Source of the DNA: AB-137-C09 sp964458185
Lineage (GTDB): Bacteria; Pseudomonadota; Zetaproteobacteria; Mariprofundales; Mariprofundaceae
DNA: 16,195 nt
Direction of reading: 5' to 3'
Assembly (NCBI GenBank): GCA_964458185.1
Contig: CAYWFG010000033.1
Span: 1-16,195, forward strand
Below the pieces are notes generated by a model. That model was not told the origin of the DNA. It searched no databases and worked only from the letters and a program-made list of their open reading frames with translations. Of this stretch, positions 6,816 through 13,166 are shown one piece after another. The translations under genes and the position numbers were made by a program. The first letter of the stretch is position 1. Every line of letters begins with the position of its first letter.

Positions 6816-8078
6816 ATGACAAAAAAAACCATTGTAAAAAAACTACAAAGCATTCGCGGCATTCACGATGGCTTGCCTGAAACAGTCTGCCAGTGGCAAC
6901 AGGTGGAATCTGTTGCCCGTTCGGTGTTTTCTCGCTATGCCTTTGATGAAGTAAGATTGCCTATTTTAGAGCCTGCCGATTTATTTGTGCGTTCGATTGG
7001 CGAAGTTACTGATATTGTTGCCAAAGAAATGTATCACTTTGTTGACCAAGGGGATGATCATCTTTGTTTGCGCCCTGAAGGTACAGCGGGTGCGGTGCGT
7101 GCCTATTTGCAAGCAGGGTTAACCCGTTCGGGTATGCAGCGTTGGTTTTATATGGGGGCAATGTTTCGCCGTGAACGCCCACAAAAAGGGCGGTTGCGGC
7201 AGTTCCAACAAATTGGCGCAGAATTTTTCGGTGCAACAGGCCCGCTTGCCGATGCTGAAGTCTTGGCAATGGGCTGGCAGTTAGTGCATGAATTGGGCTT
7301 GCAGCAACTTACCTTAGAGGTTAATTCGTTGGGCTGCCCCGCATGCCGCCCTACCTACCGTGAAACCTTGGTGGCATTTTTGCGTACACACACGTCAAAC
7401 TTATGCCCCACATGCATCCAACGAATCGACAGCAACCCCATGCGGGTGCTGGATTGTAAGGTGGCAGCCTGCCAAGCATGCTTGCATGACGTGCCTGAAA
7501 TGATTGATCATTTATGCCATGATTGTGATAGCCATTGGCAAGGTTTGCAAGCAGGCTTAACCACGCTGGCTATTCCCTACCGTATCAACGCCCGTATTGT
7601 TCGCGGGCTGGATTATTACAACCGCACAGCCTTTGAAATCATCAGCGATCAATTGGGCGCGCAAGGCACGGTACTCGCGGGTGGACGTTATGATGGTTTG
7701 GTTGAGTCGTTGGGTGGTCCTGCCACACCAGCCATTGGTTTTGCCGCTGGGGTAGAGCGATTAGCCTTGCTATTGCCCCAGCGCGCACCTGCAAAACCAC
7801 AGGTAACCATGGTGGCAATGGGCAATGATGATCTGTTGCTTACTTCGATGCGTTATGCCGATGCCTTGCGCCAAGCAGGTATTGCTACCATTCATGGCGG
7901 CGGAGGAACGATGAAGCGGCAAATGAAAATAGCAGACCGTGAGCAAACTCCTTTTTGCATTATCATTGGTGAAGACGAATTAACCACTGATACGGTGATG
8001 TGTAAAAATATGGCAGATGGTGGGCAACAACGTGTCACTCTAGCACAAGCAATTCAAACCATTACCCGTCATGGATAA
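6816..8078 (+). CDS. hisS: Histidyl-tRNA synthetase
   Basis: HisRS charges tRNA-His with histidine. This class II synthetase (420 aa, normal length) shows the N-terminal IRGIHD (13-18), motif 1 around 40-60, LRPEGTAGAVRAY (85-97), motif 2 FRRERPQKGRLRQF (117-130), the HisRS-specific RGLDYYNRTAFE (263-274), AGGRYDGL (288-295), and motif 3 AIGFAAGVERLALLL (306-320), then an anticodon-binding domain (about 328-420). The insertion between the histidine-specific motifs is cysteine-rich (C174, C177, C197, C200, C214, C219, C222, C234, C237), a variant found in part of the bacterial HisRS family and suggestive of bound metal. The Shine-Dalgarno is weak. The last 8 nt overlap gpsA. Confidence 0.95.
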   Translation: MTKKTIVKKLQSIRGIHDGLPETVCQWQQVESVARSVFSRYAFDEVRLPILEPADLFVRSIGEVTDIVAKEMYHFVDQGDDHLCLRPEGTAGAVRAYLQAGLTRSGMQRWFYMGAMFRRERPQKGRLRQFQQIGAEFFGATGPLADAEVLAMGWQLVHELGLQQLTLEVNSLGCPACRPTYRETLVAFLRTHTSNLCPTCIQRIDSNPMRVLDCKVAACQACLHDVPEMIDHLCHDCDSHWQGLQAGLTTLAIPYRINARIVRGLDYYNRTAFEIISDQLGAQGTVLAGGRYDGLVESLGGPATPAIGFAAGVERLALLLPQRAPAKPQVTMVAMGNDDLLLTSMRYADALRQAGIATIHGGGGTMKRQMKIADREQTPFCIIIGEDELTTDTVMCKNMADGGQQRVTLAQAIQTITRHG

Positions 8079-9054
8079 AGTAGCCGTACTGGGCGCAGGC
8101 TCGTGGGGGACAGCACTGGCAATGGTGCTAGCCCGCCACGGGCGATCCGTTTCGCTGCTAACGCGCACCGAAGCACAAGCTGCCAGCATACAGCAACGCG
8201 GTGAGAACCATGCTTATTTGCCCGATATTCCCTTGCCACCAAGTATCTCTGCCACGGCACAGTGGGATCAAGCCTTGGCATCAGCGGCAGTGATTGTATT
8301 GTCGGTTCCTTGTGCGGTGGCAGAGTCATTTCTTATTCGCTTGCAATCGGATCAACGCTTGGTGATTGCCACCTGCAAAGGGCTTTCCCCTGATTCGATG
8401 GAACGCATGGATGAATTATTCATCCGCAGGCTGGGGCGAGAACGCACTGCATTATTATCAGGGCCTTCCTTCGCGCTAGAAGTCGCTCGCGGCATGCCGA
8501 CAGCGTTAACCATGGCAGCCCATGACTTAGCTACCGCTGATTTTGCTGCGTCATTTTTTAATGATAGTAACTTTCGCATCTATCACAGTACCGATCTGGC
8601 AGGCGTTGCCATGGGCGGCAGCCTAAAAAACATCATTGCCATTGCCGCAGGTCTCGCCGAAGGCATGAATCTGGGGCATAACGCCACCGCAGCCTTGGTA
8701 ACACGCGGCATTGCCGAAATAAGCAGGCTGGCACTGGCGTGCGGCGCACGCGCTGAAACGCTGGCTGGTTTGTCTGGTCTGGGTGATTTGGTGTTAACCT
8801 GCACGGGGAGTTTATCGCGCAATCGTCGCTTTGGCATGGCATTAGCCACTGGTGTAGGCATCACCGCCGCACGGCAGCAAATCGGTCAAGTCGTAGAAGG
8901 CGAACGCACCACCCATGCCGTGTGTCAATTAGCAAGCACACTGGTGATTGATATGCCCATTGCAGATGCGGTACAAAAAGTGCTGAACGATGAATTGTCA
9001 CCCAGAGCAGCGTTGAAGAGGTTGCTTGATCGCCCACAGGGTGTTGAAGGGTAG
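8071..9054 (+). CDS. gpsA: NAD(P)-dependent glycerol-3-phosphate dehydrogenase
   Basis: GpsA reduces dihydroxyacetone phosphate to sn-glycerol 3-phosphate, the backbone for phospholipids. Residues 8-15 (GAGSWGTA) form the dinucleotide-binding Rossmann loop. LSVP (77-80), CKG with K103, GPSFA (131-135) and GGSLKN with the catalytic-site K186 are family signatures, followed by the all-helical C-terminal domain (GLGDLVLTC, NRRFG, VEG). At 327 aa the protein is the normal length. The ATG lies within the last codons of hisS (8-nt overlap), so the pair is probably co-transcribed and coupled. Downstream is the longest non-coding gap of the window. Confidence 0.95.
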   Translation: MDKVAVLGAGSWGTALAMVLARHGRSVSLLTRTEAQAASIQQRGENHAYLPDIPLPPSISATAQWDQALASAAVIVLSVPCAVAESFLIRLQSDQRLVIATCKGLSPDSMERMDELFIRRLGRERTALLSGPSFALEVARGMPTALTMAAHDLATADFAASFFNDSNFRIYHSTDLAGVAMGGSLKNIIAIAAGLAEGMNLGHNATAALVTRGIAEISRLALACGARAETLAGLSGLGDLVLTCTGSLSRNRRFGMALATGVGITAARQQIGQVVEGERTTHAVCQLASTLVIDMPIADAVQKVLNDELSPRAALKRLLDRPQGVEG

Positions 9055-9065
9055 CTGTCGTCTTG

Positions 9066-9090
9066 TTGTCCCGTCTTAAAAGGAAAGCCG
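9066..9090 (+). repeat. 25-bp dispersed repeat, copy 2
   Basis: This copy is identical to 32-56 except for A instead of G at repeat position 19, in the same orientation and 9,034 bp away. It begins 11 nt after the gpsA stop. The flanks on both sides differ from those of copy 1, so the shared unit really is about 25 nt. The substitution weakens the TCCC/GGGA pairing to TCC/GGA. Confidence 0.7.
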
Positions 9091-9219
9091 TCTTGCACCT
9101 TCTTATTAATGGGGGAGGGTCAATCATTGTAGTGTATGTACTCGCGGTGTTGATTGAAGCATTAAAAAAAATTTGTTAGCGATAATCATTTAAGCTTTGA
9201 TAGTGTAAATCCCAAAAAT

Positions 9220-9235
9220 AGGACTGACAAGTCCT
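9220..9235 (+). other. Short perfect hairpin in the CBS-gene leader
   Basis: AGGACT (9220-9225) and AGTCCT (9230-9235) form a 6-bp perfect stem around GACA. The following bases are TTACA rather than a long T run, so it is a poor terminator. It would lie in the 5' untranslated region about 30 nt before the Shine-Dalgarno if the promoter is upstream. It could equally be a small operator palindrome. Confidence 0.35.
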
Positions 9236-9265
9236 TTACAACACGTTAGCTTTGCCCTTCCATGC

Positions 9266-9272
9266 AAGGAGG
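9266..9272 (+). promoter_or_regulatory. Strong ribosome binding site of the CBS gene
   Basis: AAGGAGG sits 8 nt before the ATG at 9281, the strongest Shine-Dalgarno in the window. An upstream CCTT (9256-9259) could pair with AAGG to form a 4-bp stem across the site, but that pairing is weak. Confidence 0.8.
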
Positions 9273-9280
9273 AAGTACAG

Positions 9281-9727
9281 ATGAAAGTTTCAGACGTAAT
9301 GAGCCGTGGATTAGAAACCTGTGGTGAGAATGATCGCTTACGTTCAGTCATTGAAAAAATGCTGATGCGTCGTTGCGGTTCGATTCCCGTTGTTGATGAT
9401 GAAGAAAAACTCGTTGGTATCATTACTATTCGAGATACCATGCTACCACTTTACCCCAATTTTGGTGAATATGTACACGATTCTGTTCACTCTCGTGACT
9501 TTGAAGAAATGGAAGATAATTATAAACGTGTGCTGGGTATGAAAGTAAAAGAAGCCATGACACCTAACCCTATGAGTGTATCTTCTGATGATCTTATTTT
9601 AAAAGCGGCATCTTTTATGGGGCTAAAAAATCTTCGGCGTATTCCTGTATGTGATGCAGGTAAATTGGTAGGAATGGTAAGCATTGGTGACATAACCAGA
9701 GGCTTATACGTTCATAAAGGTGTCTAA
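9281..9727 (+). CDS. Tandem CBS-domain protein
   Basis: This small soluble protein (148 aa) is made of two CBS motifs forming one Bateman module, which in known families binds adenosine nucleotides (AMP, ATP, NAD, SAM). The first runs from KVSDVMSRG (2-10) to IPVVDDEEKLVGIITIRD (35-52), the second from MKVKEAMTPNPMSV (87-100) to IPVCDAGKLVGMVSIGDITRG (121-141). The 30-residue acidic/aromatic linker between them (PNFGEYVHDSVHSRDFEE...) is a little longer than minimal. There is no attached effector domain, so it must act on a partner. It leads a run of genes with short gaps; the cytochrome b561 gene follows 6 nt after its stop, making that the obvious candidate partner (inference). Confidence 0.88.
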   Translation: MKVSDVMSRGLETCGENDRLRSVIEKMLMRRCGSIPVVDDEEKLVGIITIRDTMLPLYPNFGEYVHDSVHSRDFEEMEDNYKRVLGMKVKEAMTPNPMSVSSDDLILKAASFMGLKNLRRIPVCDAGKLVGMVSIGDITRGLYVHKGV

Positions 9728-9733
9728 ATCATT

Positions 9734-10387
9734 ATGAGTTATGGTAATCCTGTTCGAATTTTACATAGTTTGTTGGCATTGTGTATGCTCGGTCAAATTG
9801 CTATTGGTGAATTGATGGATGTGCCGGGTAAACACAGTGTCGAAGGTGAGATATCTTCTCTGCATCTGATCAATACTGCTGTTGCCCATGAAGACCATGC
9901 ATCAAATGCTAATGAAGAAGAGTCATGGATGTTTGAAGTGCATGAGTTTTTAGGAATCACTATTGCTTTTCTGATTGTGGCTCGCTTGATGCTGGCTTTT
10001 AGCATGATCCCTGGTGCAAACTGGCGAAACCTATTTCCTTGGTTGACCCAAGAAGGACGCGGACAACTGCAAAGCGAAGTAAAAGCGCAAGCCTCTGGTT
10101 GGAAAAAAGGCAAGCTTGCTGCACCTGAAGATGGTGAAAGCGTTGCCCGTAGTGTCCATGGCTTGATGCTGCTTACCGTGCTAGGCATGGCGGTGACAGG
10201 TGTTGCATTATTTTTTGGTTGGAATGAACACGGCTCTCAAACGGCAATTATTCACTTGGTTGGTGAAGCTCATGAAATGATTGTAGGCTTAGTTGAGGCA
10301 TTGATTGCCTTGCATGTTTTAGCAGTTATTTTGCATATCCGTGGTGGTCACCCTATGATTAACCGCATTCGTCCTTTTGCCAAATAA
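9734..10387 (+). CDS. Cytochrome b561-family dihaem membrane protein
   Basis: This inner-membrane four-helix protein should bind two b-type haems and pass electrons between a quinone pool and a partner. Predicted helices lie at about 8-27, 71-91, 141-161 and 181-201. Histidines at helix ends (H11, H70, H142, H180, with H194 and H201 in or after helix 4) are placed to ligate haem. The segment FPWLTQEGRGQL (101-112) and the SVHG...TG pattern resemble Ni/Fe-hydrogenase-type and related cytochrome b561 subunits. The loop between helices 1 and 2 (about 30-68) is long, His-rich and acidic. At 217 aa the size is normal. AAAGG at 9716-9720 is the ribosome site, and the gap to the CBS gene is 6 nt. 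No hydrogenase or dehydrogenase subunit is adjacent, so the redox partner is unknown. Confidence 0.85.
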   Translation: MSYGNPVRILHSLLALCMLGQIAIGELMDVPGKHSVEGEISSLHLINTAVAHEDHASNANEEESWMFEVHEFLGITIAFLIVARLMLAFSMIPGANWRNLFPWLTQEGRGQLQSEVKAQASGWKKGKLAAPEDGESVARSVHGLMLLTVLGMAVTGVALFFGWNEHGSQTAIIHLVGEAHEMIVGLVEALIALHVLAVILHIRGGHPMINRIRPFAK

Positions 10388-10632
10388 ATATTTCATAAAG
10401 GCGAGCACAGTAACGAATTGATATGAATCATCATGCACAACCATTATCCGATGCTGAAATCGAAGGACAATTACAACGTCTTGATATGTTGCGTGGTTGG
10501 TCATTACAAACATTTATAGCCTACCGCACAGATTTGATGCAATGGTTAAAGGCACGCACTGATCACGGTGCTGAATTACGCGCCCTACAACGACTGTTAG
10601 GGCATTGTAGTATTTCTACGATTAAAATTTTT

Positions 10633-10650
10633 ACCCATGTTACCCATGTT
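10633..10650 (+). repeat. 9-bp tandem duplication in the Xer relic
   Basis: ACCCATGTT occurs twice in direct succession and encodes THV-THV immediately after the position of the lost catalytic Tyr. Intact XerC/D proteins have a single THV or THL here, so one unit is an in-frame insertion, probably by replication slippage. Confidence 0.75.
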
Positions 10651-10700
10651 AGCCGTGTTCGCTTGCATGAATTTGTTAATCAAGCCCACCCTATGGGTGA

Positions 10701-10706
10701 GAGGAG
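10701..10706 (+). promoter_or_regulatory. Ribosome binding site of the TPR/cNMP gene
   Basis: GAGGAG lies 3 nt before the ATG at 10710, inside the last codons of the Xer relic. Together with the TAATG overlap it settles this start for the downstream gene and explains why the 3' end of the relic would be kept. Confidence 0.65.
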
Positions 10707-10709
10707 CTA

Positions 10710-11888
10710 ATGCACACACTTCTCAAAAATGCTCGCAAGGCTATCAGCAACAAAGATTATGCTGAAGCTTGTGCATTGTACCGTGATATTCTTGAACACG
10801 ATCAATTGGGCAATATTGATTATAAATTTCGCCTTGCTTGGTGTTCAGAGAAAGCAGGGTATATCAACGATGCCTGTTTTTTGTATGATGAAATCATTAC
10901 TTATTACAATGAAAAAAATGAACAAGGCACGGCAGCCTCGTTACAAGTTATCTTAGAACGCTTGAGAAGACCCAAAGAAATGACTTCCGCTATTGATTTT
11001 GAGGCGTTAGCTCGTGCTGATCGCGCACGTCTTATGCGGCAATTGCAACACATGGGTATTGGAAAAACATTAGCAACAGGAAAGACCCTTTTTCAGGAAG
11101 GTGATGTTGCCAAAGCTCTATGGATCTTAGTCAGTGGCACATTGTTACAAAGCAAAGAGTCCCGCAAGCATGCGATCATTTCGACTGATGAAGATGGTAG
11201 CTCTAAACTCCTAGAAGAATCATCTATTTTCACCCTGCAACGGCGTGAATTCACCGTAACAGCAAAAAGCAATGCATGTTTATTATCTGTTCCCCTTGAC
11301 CGAATTACTTACTTGCGTCAAAAAAGTATTGATTTTGATATCGCCATGGAACATTTAATGCGTGAATATTGGGTTGCGCCTATTTTAACAAGCCATCCTA
11401 TTTTTCAACGTGTCAACGATATTGACCGAATCCGCATCAGCCATTTATTTGAACCTATAGAACAACAGGTGGGTGAATGCTTAATGCGTCGCAACGAAGA
11501 GCATCCTGCAGCTTATTTATTGCAAGAAGGCTGTCTTTTTTTGTTGCATGAAACGGTAGAAAACAGTGAGAAAAATGATGGAGATCCTGAAGAAGGCGCA
11601 TTATTAGCAAGCGTCCTGCCTGGAAGTTTTGTCCATTTAGGTGGTCTATTACGCGGTTACGAAAGTTCATGCCGTATTGTTGCCATTACCCCAGTGCGTT
11701 TATTGCGCCTAAGCCAAGAAACATTTGAAAGTATATCAAGCCGTCGCTCTTGGATGATTCAGGCATTACTTCGTTTGGTTCGGCTGCCTGTTAGCGAGCA
11801 AGTTGCTCAACCAAGTGAAGCAACATTATGGCAAATAAATCATGACATCGAACTTCGACAAGTTGCGAAGGATGATGAATATGACTAA
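10710..11888 (+). CDS. TPR-like protein with two degenerate cyclic-nucleotide-binding domains
   Basis: Residues 1-90 form TPR-like helices (KNARKAISNKDYAEACALYRDILEHD, then YINDACFLYDEIITYY). A first cNMP-binding-like beta barrel follows (about 105-205; GKTLFQEGDVAKALWILVSGTLL), then a linker helix. A second runs about 225-355 (GECLMRRNEEHPAAYLLQEGCLFLLHE, then GSFVHLGGLL and RIVAITPVRLLRLSQETF). Neither barrel shows the Glu and Arg of a canonical cAMP phosphate-binding cassette, so true cyclic nucleotide binding is doubtful. There is no DNA-binding HTH and no membrane segment; the C-terminus is a helical, acidic tail. The start is fixed by GAGGAG and the TAATG overlap. The citrate synthase gene follows after 37 nt. 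A sensor or scaffold role is inferred from domains only. Confidence 0.75.
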   Translation: MHTLLKNARKAISNKDYAEACALYRDILEHDQLGNIDYKFRLAWCSEKAGYINDACFLYDEIITYYNEKNEQGTAASLQVILERLRRPKEMTSAIDFEALARADRARLMRQLQHMGIGKTLATGKTLFQEGDVAKALWILVSGTLLQSKESRKHAIISTDEDGSSKLLEESSIFTLQRREFTVTAKSNACLLSVPLDRITYLRQKSIDFDIAMEHLMREYWVAPILTSHPIFQRVNDIDRIRISHLFEPIEQQVGECLMRRNEEHPAAYLLQEGCLFLLHETVENSEKNDGDPEEGALLASVLPGSFVHLGGLLRGYESSCRIVAITPVRLLRLSQETFESISSRRSWMIQALLRLVRLPVSEQVAQPSEATLWQINHDIELRQVAKDDEYD

Positions 11889-11925
11889 TGTTCAAAATAT
11901 TTTCTACTAAAATGTAAGAGGTTCT

Positions 11926-13098
11926 ATGCCAAGCAATACACCCCCCCAAAACTTATGTTATTCACCTGGCTTAGATGGCATCCCCGTTGCAGAGTCCGCT
12001 ATCTCACGGGTGGACGGAACTGTTGGTCGATTAGAATACCGTGGCATTGATATTGAAGCATTAGCTAGCGAATCAAGTTTTGAAGAAACCATGGTGCTAT
12101 TGCTTGATGGTGAACTACCCAATACTGAAACCTTACAGGCATTTAAAAACGGTTTAAACAATCATCGTCGCATCAAATTTCGCGTCCGTGATATCATGAA
12201 AAGCTTCCCTGAGTCGGCGCATCCTATGGATGCATTGCAGGCATGCATTGCTGTATTGGGGATGTTTTACCCTTTGCAACGCACATTAAGTTCCGACCCT
12301 TTGACGACAGCGCAAATACAAGATGCTTGTTTTCGCCTGATTGGAAAATTACCCACCTTGGTTACTGCCCATGCGCGCATGCGTTTGGGTGATGACCCTA
12401 TTGCTCCGCGTGATGACTTAAGCCAAGCGGGTAATTTTTTATACATGTTATCGGGAAATGAACCGACCCCTTTAATGACACGAATCATGGATGTCGCCCT
12501 GATTGTCCATGCTGAACACACGATTAATGCCAGCACTTTTTCAACGATGGTAACAGCCTCAACGATGGCAGACCCTTATACCTGTATCAGTGCTGCGATT
12601 GGTGCATTATCAGGACCTTTGCATGGCGGTGCAAACGAAGATGTACTGAAAATGCTGGATGATATTGGGCATGTTGATCAAGTAGAATCCTATTTGAATA
12701 ACAAATTATCGAAACGTGAAAAAATCCCTGGTTTAGGGCATCGGATTTATAAAACAAAAGATCCCCGCGCCGTATTATTGCAACAATTGTACCACGATCT
12801 AACCCAAGAAATGGGCGAAGATTCCACCTATGCTATTGCACGGCGTATTGAAGAATTATCATTGGGTACTTTAGGTGCAAAAGGCATTTGCCCGAATGTT
12901 GATTTTTACTCTGGCATTGTTTACCGAAAAATGGGCATTTCAACGGATTTATTCACCCCTATTTTTGCCATTGCTCGCGTTGTGGGGTGGCTTGCTCACT
13001 GGAAAGAAAGTTTGTCGGAAACTAGAATTTATCGCCCTAGACAAATATATGTTGGTGCAGTGAATCGTCCCTATGTTCCATTAAATAAGCGTATATAA
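11926..13098 (+). CDS. Citrate synthase, short form
   Basis: The enzyme condenses acetyl-CoA (or propionyl-CoA in methylcitrate synthases) with oxaloacetate. At 390 aa it belongs to the shorter citrate synthase type rather than the longer NADH-regulated GltA. Seen: YRGIDIEALA (38-47), HPMDALQ (99-105), HAEHTINASTFS (195-206), the catalytic-site PLHGGANEDV with H233, GLGHRIYKTKDPRA with H272, CPNVDFYSG with catalytic D326, and a C-terminal Arg-rich end (VNRPYVPLNKR). All key residues are present. AAGAGG about 7 nt upstream serves the ATG. It may be the TCA-cycle enzyme or a 2-methylcitrate synthase; no prp genes are adjacent, which favours the former. Confidence 0.92.
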   Translation: MPSNTPPQNLCYSPGLDGIPVAESAISRVDGTVGRLEYRGIDIEALASESSFEETMVLLLDGELPNTETLQAFKNGLNNHRRIKFRVRDIMKSFPESAHPMDALQACIAVLGMFYPLQRTLSSDPLTTAQIQDACFRLIGKLPTLVTAHARMRLGDDPIAPRDDLSQAGNFLYMLSGNEPTPLMTRIMDVALIVHAEHTINASTFSTMVTASTMADPYTCISAAIGALSGPLHGGANEDVLKMLDDIGHVDQVESYLNNKLSKREKIPGLGHRIYKTKDPRAVLLQQLYHDLTQEMGEDSTYAIARRIEELSLGTLGAKGICPNVDFYSGIVYRKMGISTDLFTPIFAIARVVGWLAHWKESLSETRIYRPRQIYVGAVNRPYVPLNKRI

Positions 13099-13166
13099 TG
13101 CATTTCTTAAAATAATTTTCTTCGTTGATGGTTTCTATTGAGGTCTAACAAAAAAGGGGTTTTGGC

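Larger units (their letters stand above)
9055..9280. other. 226-nt intergenic region upstream of the CBS operon
   Basis: No coding sequence is visible here. It contains the second 25-bp repeat (9066-9090), a G-rich patch (9112-9119), an A-tract (9164-9171), the motif GATAATCATT (9181-9190), which matches half a Fur box, and a 6-bp hairpin (9220-9235), then the Shine-Dalgarno of the CBS gene. A promoter for the downstream cluster should lie here; by eye TTGTTA (9173-9178) with TTTGAT 17 nt later is the best but weak pair. No convincing terminator for gpsA was seen. Confidence 0.55.
10423..10710 (+). pseudogene. Internally deleted XerC/XerD-type tyrosine recombinase relic
   Basis: A 95-codon open frame joins the two ends of a Xer recombinase. 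Residues 10-45 (DLMQWLKAR at the end, with SLQTFIAYRTDL) match the N-terminal core-binding helix of XerC/D. Residues 48-92 (HGAELRALQRLLGH, then STIKIFTHV and a HEFVNQAHP tail) match the extreme C-terminus. About 190 residues in between are gone at residues 46-47, including the first catalytic Arg, Lys and HxxR. The nucleophilic Tyr of the family IYTHV motif is Phe70, and THV is duplicated. Strand-exchange activity is not possible. The frame is nevertheless open, and its stop overlaps the next ATG (TAATG). No Shine-Dalgarno is well placed for the ATG at 10423, and the frame has a stop at 10411, so translation may be poor. It could be a decaying gene or a small repurposed protein; the first is likelier. 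Confidence 0.8.

Noticed and set aside
8352..8864. Minus-strand open frames of 69-93 codons opposite gpsA
   Set aside because: The gpsA frame is certain here; the antisense frames are basic, Arg/Ser/Pro-rich products typical of reverse translations of GC-richer genes.
9113..9189. Promoter for the CBS-cytochrome unit
   Set aside because: One must exist, but no pair of -35 and -10 hexamers exceeds about 4 of 6 matches each, so I did not list a specific site.
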